A model generated the notes under the pieces. The model searched no databases. It was not told where the DNA came from and was given only the letters and a program-made list of their open reading frames with translations. From Promerops cafer (lineage: Eukaryota; Chordata; Aves; Passeriformes; Nectariniidae): a DNA stretch of 64,000 nucleotides. The position numbers and the translations under genes are program-made. Shown in pieces: positions 53,906-64,000 of this stretch. Where the stretch lies: assembly GCA_013398275.1 (NCBI GenBank), contig VZSE01002342.1, positions 854,976 through 918,975 of the forward strand. The letters are read 5' to 3'. Numbering within the stretch: the first letter of the stretch is position 1; each line of letters opens with the position of its first letter.

Positions 53906-56900
53906 TAAAATGAAAGCTGCAATTCACAGGTGTTCACATAATTCCTGATGAACTGTGTGACTGTTTTCATGCAGAAAACCAGCTGTTTTTCCTAACTGTG
54001 AGACTATGAGAAGAAAGAGCAACATGAAACTCCAAAATTAATCCAAGGAACTGCAATGTTTTTTCCAAAGGCTATCTATACAACAATTACCAGGAGTAAC
54101 TGTGAGGTATCTCAGATGATACCTTATATCAGAGTAATCTGAATGCGTTTAGATTATTCTGTTTATTAATTGTCAGAACACTATGAAGTTCTAATTGGAA
54201 TATTTGAAATATTATTACAAAATTATGAAAGGGGGGGAATTAATACCTGCTCTCAACAGAATTCTAAAAGAGAGAAATATGGTTAACAGAGCTTGTTAGC
54301 CAGATCAGTATAAATGTATGTCAATACATTCTGAAATGGTTAGATGTCCTTCACTGCACATAACAGTAATATCCCTAGGCCACAGTTGCAGCATGAGCTT
54401 AACTCAGAATTCTAGGCTGTACCTAAAGCTCATCAATAGAGAAACATACTGAAGAGGATTTCAGTAAGCATGAAATGCCAGCATGTCTGTCTACCTTTGT
54501 GCTTGAGTCATTGGGTTATTTCACAGAAACAATAACCAAAGAGAATTACAGCATTGTAGGGGCATTACATCCCTAGTTGGTGCCTGTAGTACACGAGTGT
54601 TACAAGGCACTGGCTGCTGGTATTCCCTCAATAGAGTTTTTTCAATGTATCTTATGCTTCTTCACCTGTCTTACATAAAAGATGACAACTGCCTGTTGTA
54701 TACATCCCTCAGTGATGAACATGGTGTGCAGACAGAGTGAATGAGATTTTACAGGGGCTGAAGGGCAGGAAAGTTGAAGATCCTGCAGATTAGACCTCCC
54801 TTCTCAGTGAACATGGCCATCACGCCCACCTAAGAATCCTACTGATTCCTTCAGGCACAGTTCAGCCTGTCTCTCCTTCAGCCTCCATCGCCTCCACTCA
54901 TTCAGAACAAGTTTTAGCTCTTGGTTCTCATTAAGCAAATTAGTGAATAATAACTAGAACTATTGCTATTATTATAACTTAGAGGACAAAACTGGTAAAA
55001 GACAATAGAGGAATTTTGTTTAATTCTAGAAAGTTGTGCATTTAAATATTTACTACAAGTAAGTGTGCCAAGTGGAAACTTCCCCCGCCAATTATTTTTT
55101 CTTACTGGCTAGCTCCTACTGTGTCTGTCTCAGCATGTAAGAGCTTATCCAGTGAATATATAGTACTAAGTATGTTTTGCAAGCAAGTTAAATACTGTCC
55201 CTGTCTTTCTTGCTTCACTACACTTGTTTTGATCCTTCCTGAAAAGACTAACAATCTCTACAATCTTTAGATCAAAAGTACAACCCAAGATACCAAATAT
55301 CAGGCAGTCAACTTAATAGCAAATACACATCCAAAATGCTGGCTAGCCAGGTTTTTAAATTAACTCAGCTAAATTTCAGACATTTTTTCTCTTCAGGACA
55401 TGAGAGCAAACATTGGACAAACACACACAAAAAACTTTGTCAAGAAAGGACTACCATTGAAAACATAATCTAAGTTGCATTCAGGGAGAGACAAGTATTT
55501 CAGGACCAATTGCTGCCTCTGTCTCTCTTCCCCTATTCCCACTCACCACTTCCCCCATTCACCCCTGAAAATCAACCAGACATCATCGTTTGGATTTTGG
55601 GGACTTTTTTTCTCAAAAACCCTCTGTGAACACTCTCAAGTGGAATGGGAAAAAATAAAGACCAGAACACCTTTTCTTTAATTACCAAGTTCAACCAGGT
55701 TAAAAAACTTAGAAACTTACTATTATGTAGCATTATACAGAACAGCATACTATATTACCTAAGCTATGTTACCTACAGCTATTTCTTAGTCACAAATTGT
55801 CAGTAGCTCAGGTTTCAAGCACTATATTATAGTGCAGGAACAAGGTCTGGGAATCAGCATCTCAGCATCTTTCTAAATAGATTTCTCCAGATGTCCTAAA
55901 TCAAACTATCACTGCAAATATTTAGGCTTTAAAAAGGCAAAAGGTTTACTTTTATACCTCTAGCCCTCTGGAAGATTGTCATAGCTCCTTCTACAGACTA
56001 CTGAGTTCAAGTCCATCACCTCATCAGAGTGGACGCATTTTTGGAGGAGCCATAATGCAATGTCGCCAACACTTGCAAGAATTTGTATTTCTCTTACAGC
56101 CCCAAATTCCTGTAATTGTCTGAAAACTCCACTGTTTTTGCCTAAAAGAACTTCCAGTCCCTGAGGGCTATCCAGAAAAAACTAAATGTGACCAACACAA
56201 CATTGCATCTCTAAAAGCCAAAACCATAGACCTCAAGGAATATGTAGCCTTAAAACATCATTAAATTAAATCAACTGCACCTTCTGTCACAGTACCATGA
56301 GCTAGCATTGCCTTGAAGTCTGAATCCTTGTATGCCTTTTCTGCTTGGGTCTCTCCTTCTTCCCTTCGGTCTCTCCATCTCGGATGCTACTTTTGCAGGA
56401 TATACTGGCAATGACAGCTGAGCAGCACACCATTACAACAACCTCATCAGTTCTGCTGTGAATCTGTTCAGTCTTTGGGAGAAGCGTGCTGCATGCAAGT
56501 GCATCTGTCTGAAGCACATGAAAAAATCAGAGTTCCTGATACTTTATGCCAAGGTCTTACATCCACCATGAGTCTCCAGCTCCCCTTCATGCAGTGCTCT
56601 TTTATACAGTTTGCAAGGCATTACATCCACCATTAATCAGCAGTAAAAAGTGGAGCCTGCCTCAAAGAGAAGGAAAGTGCACCTAGGTTTTCTCCTCAGT
56701 CCTGTACTCTTTCCTGAACCTCTCTTTGCAGTATTTGTGGCTCACTGGACTGGAAATCATTAAGAACAACGAAAAGTTCAGAAAACTAGTTACTGTTGGT
56801 GAAGAAAGGTGAGCACCCAGGTTATTATACCTCAAATTTGGATGTTGTATTAATTCCTTTAACCCTAGAACCAACTCACCCTCTCTGCATTTCAGAGCAG

Positions 56901-58168
56901 GCATTTCAAAGTGAGGACTGAGGTTCAAATCAAAACTATGCATTTCCCAGGCATCTCATTTGCAACAAAAGAGCAATCCCACTCAAGTAGAAGTGGGGAC
57001 ACGTGGAAGGGGAGCAGGCTTACAATCTGCACTCCCTCACTCAGACCCCGCAGGAGCCAGGCCTCTGGTGCTGTGCCCGTTGCCTTACCCTAGGGACGGG
57101 CTCCATTCTCCAGGGCAGATCAATGGTATGTGTGGCATCAGCAGCACAAGGCATGCTGGGGCACCACATGGAGGGAAGCTGGCAACTGTGTGTAGCTGCT
57201 CTTGAAGAACCTGGAAATAAGGGTGAAAAATATAGACTAAAAAACCAAAATGAACAAAAATAGGATTCTCTTTTGTTTGCATTGGGATGCTTACCATTTC
57301 TTTGGCAAGTTTGCTACTGCCTCATTGTATTAAAAAGTCTTTGACAAAGTTTGAGCTTTTCCTCCTTCCGCCAGAAGTTTTGAAAACCTAAACCAAATTA
57401 GGTGCTCCAAGGTTGTTAGAATTAAAATTCAACCCAAACGCAATGCAGAAAGCACCGTTTCAACTGTTCCATGGGGAGAAAAGTAGCAAATTGAACATAA
57501 CAAACAAAAATATGTTTCCTTATTCCCTCCTAATTGCCCAGTCTGATTTAGAGAAAGCTAAGTGATTCAAGAGTACTTTACAAACACCAGTTCTCTTTGA
57601 GCAGCATGCAGTGCAAGTTAAACCCTATTAGCTCTAAAAGCCAAGACTTCCTAGAGCAGGCACCTAGCATCGGGATCCAAAAGTGCTATTAGGCATCTAA
57701 ACATCCTCCTTTTCTGTGTAATCTGGGGAGCTCCTGGCCCTAGGAGACCGCAGGGTGCCTGCCTGAGAGGCTTAAATAGGGTCACTGATTTAATGTGGAT
57801 TGAGAACCCAACTTTGGTCCTTTCGCAGTATTATTAGGGCAGGAGGAAGGGCAGGCGGAGGAAGGGCGGGCCATGGCTCCGTCTGCAACGCGCCTTGGCC
57901 GGGGTCAGACCCGCTCCGGGGGGCCTCGCACCGGTTCTGCATCTCCGTCCCTCCCCGGCCCACGCCCGGGCTGCTCCAGGAAAACTCCTCGGGACATCGT
58001 CACTCTCCGTCGGCCAGATCCATCCCAGGCACTTCCCGGCGCAGCCTGCCCGGCTCCCCCGCCGCCGGGGAAGGGACGGAGTCGCGCGGTTGGGCTGCGC
58101 CCCTGGGGCAGCCCCCCAGCCGGCCCCCGCAGGGGCTGCCGTGCCGCCCGCCCCCCGTCAGCACTCAC

Positions 58169-58204
58169 CATATTACAGATGGAGGCGATGTTTCTGACAG
58201 TCAT
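58169..58204 (-). CDS. USP46: USP46 coding exon 1 (residues 1-12)
   Basis: This exon encodes MTVRNIASICNM and ends exactly on a codon boundary before the donor GTGAGT. The start is supported because the main frame meets a TAA stop at 58241-58243 with no other ATG in between, and because these twelve residues match the USP46 N terminus I recall. The start context is weak: C at -3 and A at +4. The exon lies inside a CpG island. The open frame running on past 58169 is intron sequence and should not be annotated as protein. Confidence 0.95.
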
Positions 58205-58208
58205 TAGT

Positions 58209-58238
58209 CTAAAGGTTGCAGCGATCCCACACCGCCAT
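58209..58238 (-). CDS. upstream ORF of nine codons in the USP46 leader
   Basis: ATG at 58236-58238 lies in strong Kozak context (A at -3, G at +4) and opens MAVWDRCNL followed by TAG at 58209-58211. Only four bases separate this stop from the USP46 start, whose own context is weak. If transcription starts upstream of 58238, this ORF would be expected to limit USP46 translation and favour reinitiation or leaky scanning. Whether the ATG is in the mature transcript is unknown because it overlaps a YY1-type motif that may mark the start site. Confidence 0.4.
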   Translation of the reverse strand: MAVWDRCNL

Positions 58239-58564
58239 CTTTATAAGGTGAAAACAGCCCCGCTCATGGTGGGAAGAGCGCAGGAAGGGATAGGGGGCGG
58301 CGGCGGCTCCTGCTCCGGGGCTGGGATAAAAGCAAGAGGAGGGACTGCACAGGCACCCTTTCCGCCCGCAGAGCAGCGAGAAGCACGGACCTTTGCGGCC
58401 TCCCTCCTCCGGGCGAGTGACCGGGAGCTTCAGCAGCGCGGGGAGAGCGGCCGCATCTCTGCTCCTTCCGCCTGTGCCTCTCGCACGGTCCGCAGGGCCC
58501 CGGGCTCCCGCTGGAGCGCTCAGCCGCGCCTCTGCGCCAGCCGGCACCGCGCTAATCTCTCCCT

Positions 58565-58594
58565 TCCTCCTCCTCCTCCTCCTCTTCCTCCTCT
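58565..58594. repeat. (TCC)n tract in the promoter
   Basis: Mostly TCC units on the plus strand, purine-rich GGA in the gene sense, within the probable leader or core promoter. Such tracts can adopt non-B structure. Confidence 0.85.
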
Positions 58595-58810
58595 CCCGGC
58601 GGCTGCCGTTGCCGCTCGCCGCTCCATCGCAGCGCCGCGCCCGCTGATCCGCTCTGACAGCGCCGGGGAAGGGAAGGGAAGGTCAGGTTAGAGGCAGTGC
58701 CCGACACCGGGCACCCCAGCGGGCCCAGCGGGGCGGCCGCCGCCGCAGCCAATGCGCTGCGGGGCCGAGGGGGCGCGGGGGGGCTGCGCCCACCGCCCCT
58801 CCGGACGGGC

Positions 58811-58872
58811 CCTCCAAGAGGGGGGCCGTGGTGCCCTCCTCCAAGAGGTGGGCAATTTTCACCTCCAAGAGG
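58811..58872. repeat. three copies of CCTCCAAGAGG in the CpG island
   Basis: The 11-mer CCTCCAAGAGG is found at 58811-58821, 58838-58848 and 58862-58872, spaced 27 and 24 bases apart. The first and third are followed by GCCGTGGTGC. It looks like a small decayed minisatellite, or a cluster of one binding site, upstream of the USP46 start. Confidence 0.8.
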
Positions 58873-59359
58873 TGCCGTGGTGCTTCAGTCGCCGGGCCTG
58901 GAATGGCCACGGGGCTGAGAAACCCGAGCTCAGTGCGTACACAACCATACCGGCAGGCAGCAGGGTGAAGGACGGGAAGGCAGAGTGCAGCCAGGAGGAG
59001 GTGGATGTGTGGCAGTGACGGCGGCACTGTGCTTTGGGACATGCTCACCCCACCTAATTAGGAGGTACACAGGAGCCCAGGCACTTGCAAAATCCAGAAC
59101 AGTAGGCTGGAATGTAATTTATTGCCCACAGTTGGTGCTTTGTATTGCCATTCATGCAGATAACATTTATTTTCACAAGTGCTGTTTTCGGACTGTGTCC
59201 ACACCACGTGTGCGAATGCTCACTCACAAATTCACAATATGTGGCATTTATACAACACGGTTAATGCAATAATCTCAGTTTCTCTTCAAACACAAGCAAG
59301 TTGAGGCCCATGCCTTTCTCCAAGGTAGAGCAGTGTGAGTATATTAAATTTACACAAAG

Positions 59360-59460
59360 GATAATAGGCACAAGGTTGTTAAATAGCTAACTTGAGGTCA
59401 CATAGCAAATCTCTGAGAGAAGCAGGAACAGAGTTCAGTTAGGGCAATCCTCATCTTAGA
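59360..59460 (-). mobile_element. MIR-like SINE fossil
   Basis: The segment around AGCTAACTTGAGGTCACATA and GCAAATCTCTGAGAGAAGC resembles the reverse complement of the MIR core, whose typical form is AACTTGCCCAAGGTCACACA followed by a GGCAGAGC-like stretch. This is an ancient amniote SINE; orientation is given for the element. The match is by eye and short. Confidence 0.45.
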
Positions 59461-60806
59461 ATTCCCCTGTCCTTAGCAGATGGTTTTTTCAGCAGGAACT
59501 TAAGGCCCATTTATTGTTCCTCTGCTATGCTGAGGAAATCATTCAAATGAAGAGAGAACTTCTAACATTTCTACAGACACCTCTGCTCCTAACAGCACCT
59601 TAAGTGTGGCATGTTCTTGCTTGGCTGCGCCTTTTATTTCATGATGCTAGAATAAAATAATTGCAGCCTACAGAGCCTGGATCCACAGGCTTTATTTACA
59701 GGAAACATTCTGAAGTCAGTAATTTTTTTAAATTATCATTTCAAAAGAAGATCTGTGATTAATACTAAAGACCTGGCATCAGCAGTAACATCTAAAGATA
59801 AATTCCTACCCTGAGAATACTGTTAGGTAAGTGGCCTTAATCCAGCCCACTGTGGACAAGTGCCCACTTTATAAAAATGGTATGAAATTTGGCATTAGTT
59901 GGTATCCTGTTGACAGTTTCAGCAAAGAAACTCAAAATCGAGTTGTCACAGAGACAAAACTTTCTTTCCTCCGTAAATTGGATTAGTGATATTAAATCAT
60001 TGCAGACATTCAACATACAGGATGGAGAAAGATTTTTGGACATAATGGAGTGAAGTCCTCAGGGCCACTAAACTGCTTCATAAATCCACAAATCACTATG
60101 CAAAAGAGCCAGCAAATAACATCACTGAGAAAAAAATAATCTGTGGTATAATTCTATTAAGTTCATGGTCTTACATTATGTGTGAATTTGATCCCAAGTG
60201 TTTAATTTGCTTAAACTCAGAGGACTGGATTACACATAATATGACAGGTTTTCTCAACATAACCAGGCAAAATGGGAGTTAAGCTGACATGTCAGGACTG
60301 AAGCAATCAAGGTCTGATTAGTTTCCAGTGCATTTCTAAGTAGCCTGCAGAGACTGGACAGTACTACATCGTACCTGGGTTTTAAGCTCTGATGCCTGTT
60401 ATTACATAAGCCTAATCATGTATTGCTGCAGCCTGCTTATTCTAATTTACTGTGGAGAATCATACTTGCTATCAGTGAAAAGTCACGGAGCAAACAAATG
60501 GGTTTGAAAGGTGATTAAAAATTTAAATGAAACAAAATGCATTATCTAATAAAGCCATTTGCCTCACATATATTTTAATGTCAGTAACATTATTTCCATA
60601 ATATAAACCCCAGAGAAATCAGAAAGTGTGAAAACAAAAAAAAAAAGTTGTATTTTCATCATTCTGTTTTTCTCAAATGCCAATGACTTGACTTCAGGGT
60701 AAGTTTTCAGTTGCTTCTGTCCATTAAACTTTTTTTTTTTTTGGACAAAAAATTAAATTACTACTGATTAAGCACTTACTGGTTGTTCGAGGAAATATTT
60801 GTAAAC

Positions 60807-60952
60807 ATGCACACACATCATTCTGTGAAGAATTCAGTATCATATTCCTTACTTTCATTTAAAGGTGGACACANAATGCACACACATCATTCTGAATTCA
60901 GTATCATATTCCTTAATGCTAATATAAATACTTTCATTTAAAGGTGGACACA
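60807..60952. repeat. near-duplicate segments flanking an N
   Basis: The segment 60807-60873 and the segment 60876-60952 both begin ATGCACACACATCATTCTG and both end TTTAAAGGTGGACACA. They differ by a 5-base deletion and a 15-base insertion in the second copy. The only N nearby is at 60874, between them. This pattern is more like two alleles or a failed overlap placed in tandem than a natural repeat. Confidence 0.85.
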
Positions 60953-61644
60953 TTTCATGTCTTGTTTCTGAAGATTAGTAATAAAAATAGGGAATAATAT
61001 ACAAGTGTTTATGTGTCAGTTTGACCATAGTCTAGCACTGTCTTTTTTGCTCTTCAGACTTATCAAAACAGGAAAGAAGAAAGAAACTTTCATGCTGGAA
61101 ATGGACTGGTTTCTGTTTTTGTTTTCTTCTGCTGTTGTCATTTTCAGGAATAGAAACTTTATTTCTGTAGCTGTTTGAAGATAAAAAAGTGCTAAGCAAT
61201 GCAACAAATGCTAGTTACAAACTTTATAGGAATTGAATTGTGTAAATAAAGAACAGTGCACAATTGTTTCCACTCTAAAGCATTGCCCTATCTCCTTACA
61301 ACAAACAACCAACCCTGTGTTTCTTCGGAGTATTAGACAAAGAGAAGGAAAACAAAGGAGTATTTATAACCTAAGAGTGCTTATATAATTTCTGTTGAAA
61401 GGTCAAAAAATACCTCCTGCATTTAATTTTAGATCTGTCTTGGTCTCATCTGGTTTTACACTTGAACATTTCTATTTCGCTACATAAAATATGGACCTAT
61501 TGTAAATATCCTCCTTGGCTAGCAGAGGCGTGGATTTCCATAACATTTTCCATCTGACTTTCTCAGAGTATTTTGTAAGCATTCACTCAGAGTTCTCAAA
61601 TTATTGGGTGGCAAGTTAATATTAGCTTCTTTTACAAAGCAAGA

Positions 61645-61740
61645 AAATTGCCAGCAGAAATTTAGTAACTTGTCCAAAGTTAACACAGGAAAGTTGGTAG
61701 CAAATCTGAGACTAGAATATCTGCTCATTCTGTGCTACAA
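61645..61740 (-). mobile_element. MIR-like SINE fossil
   Basis: TTTAGTAACTTGTCCAAAGT followed by TAACACAGGAAAGTTGGTAG and GAGACTAGAATATCT follows the reverse complement of the MIR core more closely than the copy at 59.4 kb, including the GAGACTAGAA part. It is still diverged and bounded only roughly. Confidence 0.5.
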
Positions 61741-63603
61741 AGAGGATATTGCATTTCCTCTCCAGAAATCTTGGAAAATTCCACAGAGGGTTCATTTATG
61801 TTTTTCTTGTAACAAACTTGGGTCCAGAAAGTGGGTAATCATCAGTCAGTTTTGCTGAACAAATGTTTGGAACAGATCAAATTTAGGATATATTTCCAAC
61901 CAATTAAAAGGTCATTTTAATGGAAAAGAGAGTTAAAACAATACTAAGGTTTTCTGGAAGCATGGAAAATATATAAGAATTATAAGAGAATTCAGATATC
62001 TGAAATACTTGCAGTACTGAAAATGTTGGTTTAGAATTTTGCAATTTTTAAAATACGTTTTGTATCTAATATTAAATTATGTTCTACCAAAAAAAAAATA
62101 GCAAAATATCTTCAACAAAATGGCAAATGTGTAGACACAAGAATGAGAAATCAGGATTTTCCATGAAGCTTGGCCTCATTTCAGAACAGATTGGTGGCTT
62201 CAGTACAATGCCAAATGCCAGCTTGCAGCCTATGGACTGAATCTGTGGCACATGGCTCATAGCAGGTCCAAGGAAACCACTCCATCTGCACCTGAAATTC
62301 TAATGGTAAGAGTGAGTTGTATTCCATGAAAAAGTCATGGAAATCCATTGAAAATGTGGAGACTCTAAAACCAAAAAATCAACCCAACTTTGGAATTACT
62401 ATTCTTAAGACTGTCATCTTCAAAGCGACCCCTACCTAACACTTTCAAATTATCTGAGAAATTATTTCTCTTGATTCAAAATACTGTAAAACTTCGTGTT
62501 TTGGTGACAGTATGACTTGTCAGGATTCTAAAGATAAAGCATGGAAAATAAAACTGCATTAAATTGATCCCCAAATCTTGCCTACCTTTCACTAGTTTAA
62601 GCATTTTACTAGTTGGCAAGTAGAGAATACCATCTCTTCATTTTTCTCAGGAATTGCTACTTCACAAAAGAAAACAAAACACATTTACAGCATCTGACAT
62701 CATCTTTTTTTGGCCAGACACCAGATCTGAAAGCCCAAAGACAGCAGAATAAGACAGATGCAAGTACATTGATGTTGATATACCAAAAGCTGGCTGAGTA
62801 GATCCAAGGGGCCTAGTTCTCTAGTGAAAGCCATTAAATTCTATTCTATGAAGAGGCTGTTAAAGCCTCTGCAGTCTGTCCAATGTCAATGATGGCCTAG
62901 AGCTGTGATTATCTCATAATATCTTACTCCTGCCCTTTTCCTTCTGCTTGAGTTCCAAACACACTGTTTTAAGAGCTTGGAACAGTGATAAGAAGAGAAC
63001 TTCAGTGTATTGCTTCATCAGTTTAAATAATACTAACCTTCCCCACACTCACTACTCAAGTAAAAATATTCCCACCCTTCCAGAAGGAAGAATCTTCAAG
63101 AATGGCCTCAGCTGTATTATTCAGCAAGGGAGCTCACTAGCTAACTTTACTGGCATTTTTCTTACCTATACAAAATGTGCTTTCAGGTGGAAAATAGTAT
63201 TTAAATTCTAATCATATATATTGGCTGGAAAGAGATAACCAAAAATTTTAACCATGGAAGTAATTTATCAAAGAAAAAGAGGCTTGCTGAGCAAAAGTAA
63301 CAGAAAACTGAAGATTTTTACAGAAATATATTGCTATTTCTGCCTCTGAAAAGGAAATAATGATTCTGGCTTGCCTTCCTCTTCTCCAAGGATTTTGTTT
63401 ATTATTTTTATTCTATTTTACAGGCTCCAATTTTAACTCACAAACATTCTGAGGACAAAAAAACAAAGGACAGATAAGCTGTAAGTGGCATTTAGTCTAT
63501 TTTCAGCATGAATTTAAAATAGCACTTACACTTTATTAAATTGTGCATAAATTAATTAAATTACACTTTTATCACATTACCATCTCAAAGTTTTAACCAA
63601 ATT

Positions 63604-63630
<27 letters not shown>
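63604..63630. repeat. (CA)n microsatellite
   Basis: About thirteen CA units without interruption, followed by TATAAATAAA. Confidence 0.95.
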
Positions 63631-63634
<4 letters not shown>

Positions 63635-64000
63635 AATAAAAGACTATTACATTCTAAGATTCCAAACCTGACAATTATTTAATGCTACTGAGTACTGTAA
63701 TCCACCTGCAAAGATGGATGGTCACAATGAGATTTTACTTGATTGATTTTCCTTCATGTCAATGTGGAGAAAGACAGTAAAATTGAAGTGAAACATTTAT
63801 GACAATAGCACACTGTGGTAAACTCATGATGTTGTTAAACAAGTTGTTTTCAAGAGTCTTTCTTCTGTGAGAAGCATCAAAGCTGTGACTTTGAGACTTA
63901 ATTCTTGTATCTGACAAAGAGAGGCTTGGCTAATTAGAGCACCACTCTTCAAGATTTGAACAAGTTAGTTCAGCTCATCCAACTCCTTAAAAAGCTCAAC

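Larger units (their letters stand above)
45287..58168 (-). other. USP46: USP46 intron 1
   Basis: The 12.9-kb first intron runs from donor GTGAGT to acceptor GTGTAG. It contains a dead CR1 fragment near the acceptor side, an older CR1 tail at about 52 kb, a 35-bp tandem duplication at 49.3 kb, a GTTT-rich stretch at 53.88 kb and an A-rich block with an N next to exon 2. Otherwise I see only AT-rich sequence. Open frames of 60-100 codons here have no recognisable protein features. Confidence 0.85.
30826..58204 (-). other. USP46: USP46 gene, coding span (nine coding exons)
   Basis: Ubiquitin-specific peptidase 46 is a cysteine deubiquitinase of the USP12/USP46 pair, which is activated by the WD-repeat proteins UAF1 (WDR48) and WDR20; those partners are family knowledge. 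Nine coding exons on the minus strand join in phase to 1101 nt, coding for 366 residues. In the spliced numbering I place the oxyanion-hole Asn39, catalytic Cys44, His313 and Asp330, and a zinc-ribbon of Cys182, Cys185, Cys229 and Cys232. The N terminus MTVRNIASICNM and the stretch NEHYFGLVNFGNTCYCNS fit USP46; USP12 has a longer and different N terminus. All eight introns have GT and AG ends. No frameshift or premature stop is seen. The long first intron, CpG-island promoter and gene-poor downstream flank are usual for a broadly expressed vertebrate gene. Confidence 0.97.
58205..58700 (-). promoter_or_regulatory. USP46: USP46 5' leader and core promoter region
   Basis: The bases just before the start codon form the leader; the transcription start is not determinable by eye. 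The minus strand reads TTATAAAGATGGCGG at 58232-58246, combining an AT-rich box and a YY1-type AAGATGGCGG motif of the kind often found at or just downstream of start sites. Further up are purine-rich (GGA)n sequence and Sp1-type and CCAAT boxes. An in-frame TAA at 58241-58243 closes the main frame upstream. Confidence 0.6.
57840..59040. promoter_or_regulatory. USP46: CpG island spanning the USP46 promoter, exon 1 and start of intron 1
   Basis: GC content and CpG frequency rise abruptly here and fall again on both sides to the AT-rich background. The island covers exon 1, the leader and the start of intron 1. It holds a (TCC)n tract at 58565-58594, a GGGGCGG Sp1-type box at 58730-58736 and a CCAAT box at 58749-58753. 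Such islands usually drive broad expression from dispersed start sites and often fire in both directions, so a divergent plus-strand transcript is possible but not shown. Confidence 0.85.
59041..64000. other. intergenic region upstream of USP46
   Basis: AT-rich DNA beyond the CpG island. It contains two MIR-like fossils, a duplicated segment around an N at 60874, short A and T runs, and a (CA)n microsatellite. No coding exon is recognised. A divergent noncoding transcript from the CpG island could extend into it. Confidence 0.65.

Noticed and set aside
57661..57790. Segment with TTAGGCATCTAAACAT resembling old reptilian interspersed repeats
   Set aside because: The likeness is limited to a few short words and no consistent order could be followed.
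57905..58168. Continuation of the USP46 exon 1 frame to about 99 codons
   Set aside because: This is read-through into intron 1. The donor GTGAGT falls exactly after residue 12, and exon 2 supplies the known continuation.
58239..58547. Longer open frame upstream of, and in frame with, the nine-codon uORF, beginning at 58547
   Set aside because: It lies in GC-rich sequence probably in or above the promoter, with no recognisable protein character. Only the short distal ATG was kept because of its context and position.
57873..58691. 272-codon plus-strand open frame across the CpG island
   Set aside because: It runs antisense to USP46 exon 1 and its leader, is made of Pro, Arg, Ala and Ser as expected from GC-rich DNA lacking stops, and shows no domain. 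Overlapping frames on both strands are equally long for the same reason.
1..64000. CRISPR arrays, operons, phage or plasmid functions, tRNA and rRNA genes
   Set aside because: None seen. The spliced vertebrate gene, CR1 and CpG island show eukaryotic nuclear DNA, and no regularly spaced direct repeats or cloverleaf sequences were noticed.

Overview
The window reads as nuclear DNA of a bird. It is AT-rich vertebrate sequence with one spliced housekeeping-type gene, a CpG-island promoter, and CR1 retroposon pieces of both avian and older type. Species cannot be fixed from what is visible. The style (single N bases, one inside a homopolymer and one between two near-duplicate copies) suggests a draft assembly.

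The only protein-coding gene I can support is USP46 (ubiquitin-specific peptidase 46), on the minus strand. All nine coding exons are present, from the start codon at 58204 to the stop codon at 30826-30828. Spliced together they total 1101 nt, that is 366 codons plus stop, the length I recall for human USP46. Every intron is GT-AG and the reading phase is kept across every junction. The catalytic Cys, His and Asp and the four zinc-binding Cys are intact, so the gene looks functional.

Layout from left to right: 1 to about 29.6 kb is gene-poor sequence downstream of USP46, with simple repeats and one CpG-enriched patch at 4.8-5.5 kb that may be a retroviral LTR remnant. About 29.6-30.8 kb is probable USP46 3' untranslated sequence whose end I cannot fix. 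From 30.8 to 45.3 kb lie exons 9 to 2, with an old CR1 3' end and a second small CR1 tail in intron 5 and a 17-bp-arm palindrome in intron 4. From 45.3 to 58.2 kb is the long first intron, with a dead avian-type CR1 fragment (46.04-46.85 kb) and a much older CR1 tail (51.96-52.39 kb). From 57.8 to 59.0 kb is the CpG island with the promoter, 5' leader and exon 1. From 59.0 to 64 kb is upstream intergenic DNA with two MIR-like fossils, a (CA)n microsatellite and an assembly-suspect duplication around an N at 60874.

I found no CRISPR array, operon, tRNA, rRNA or convincing second gene, and no new biological system. The most interesting biology is at the USP46 start. A nine-codon upstream ORF in strong Kozak context sits inside a YY1-like motif and ends four bases before a main start codon in weak context.
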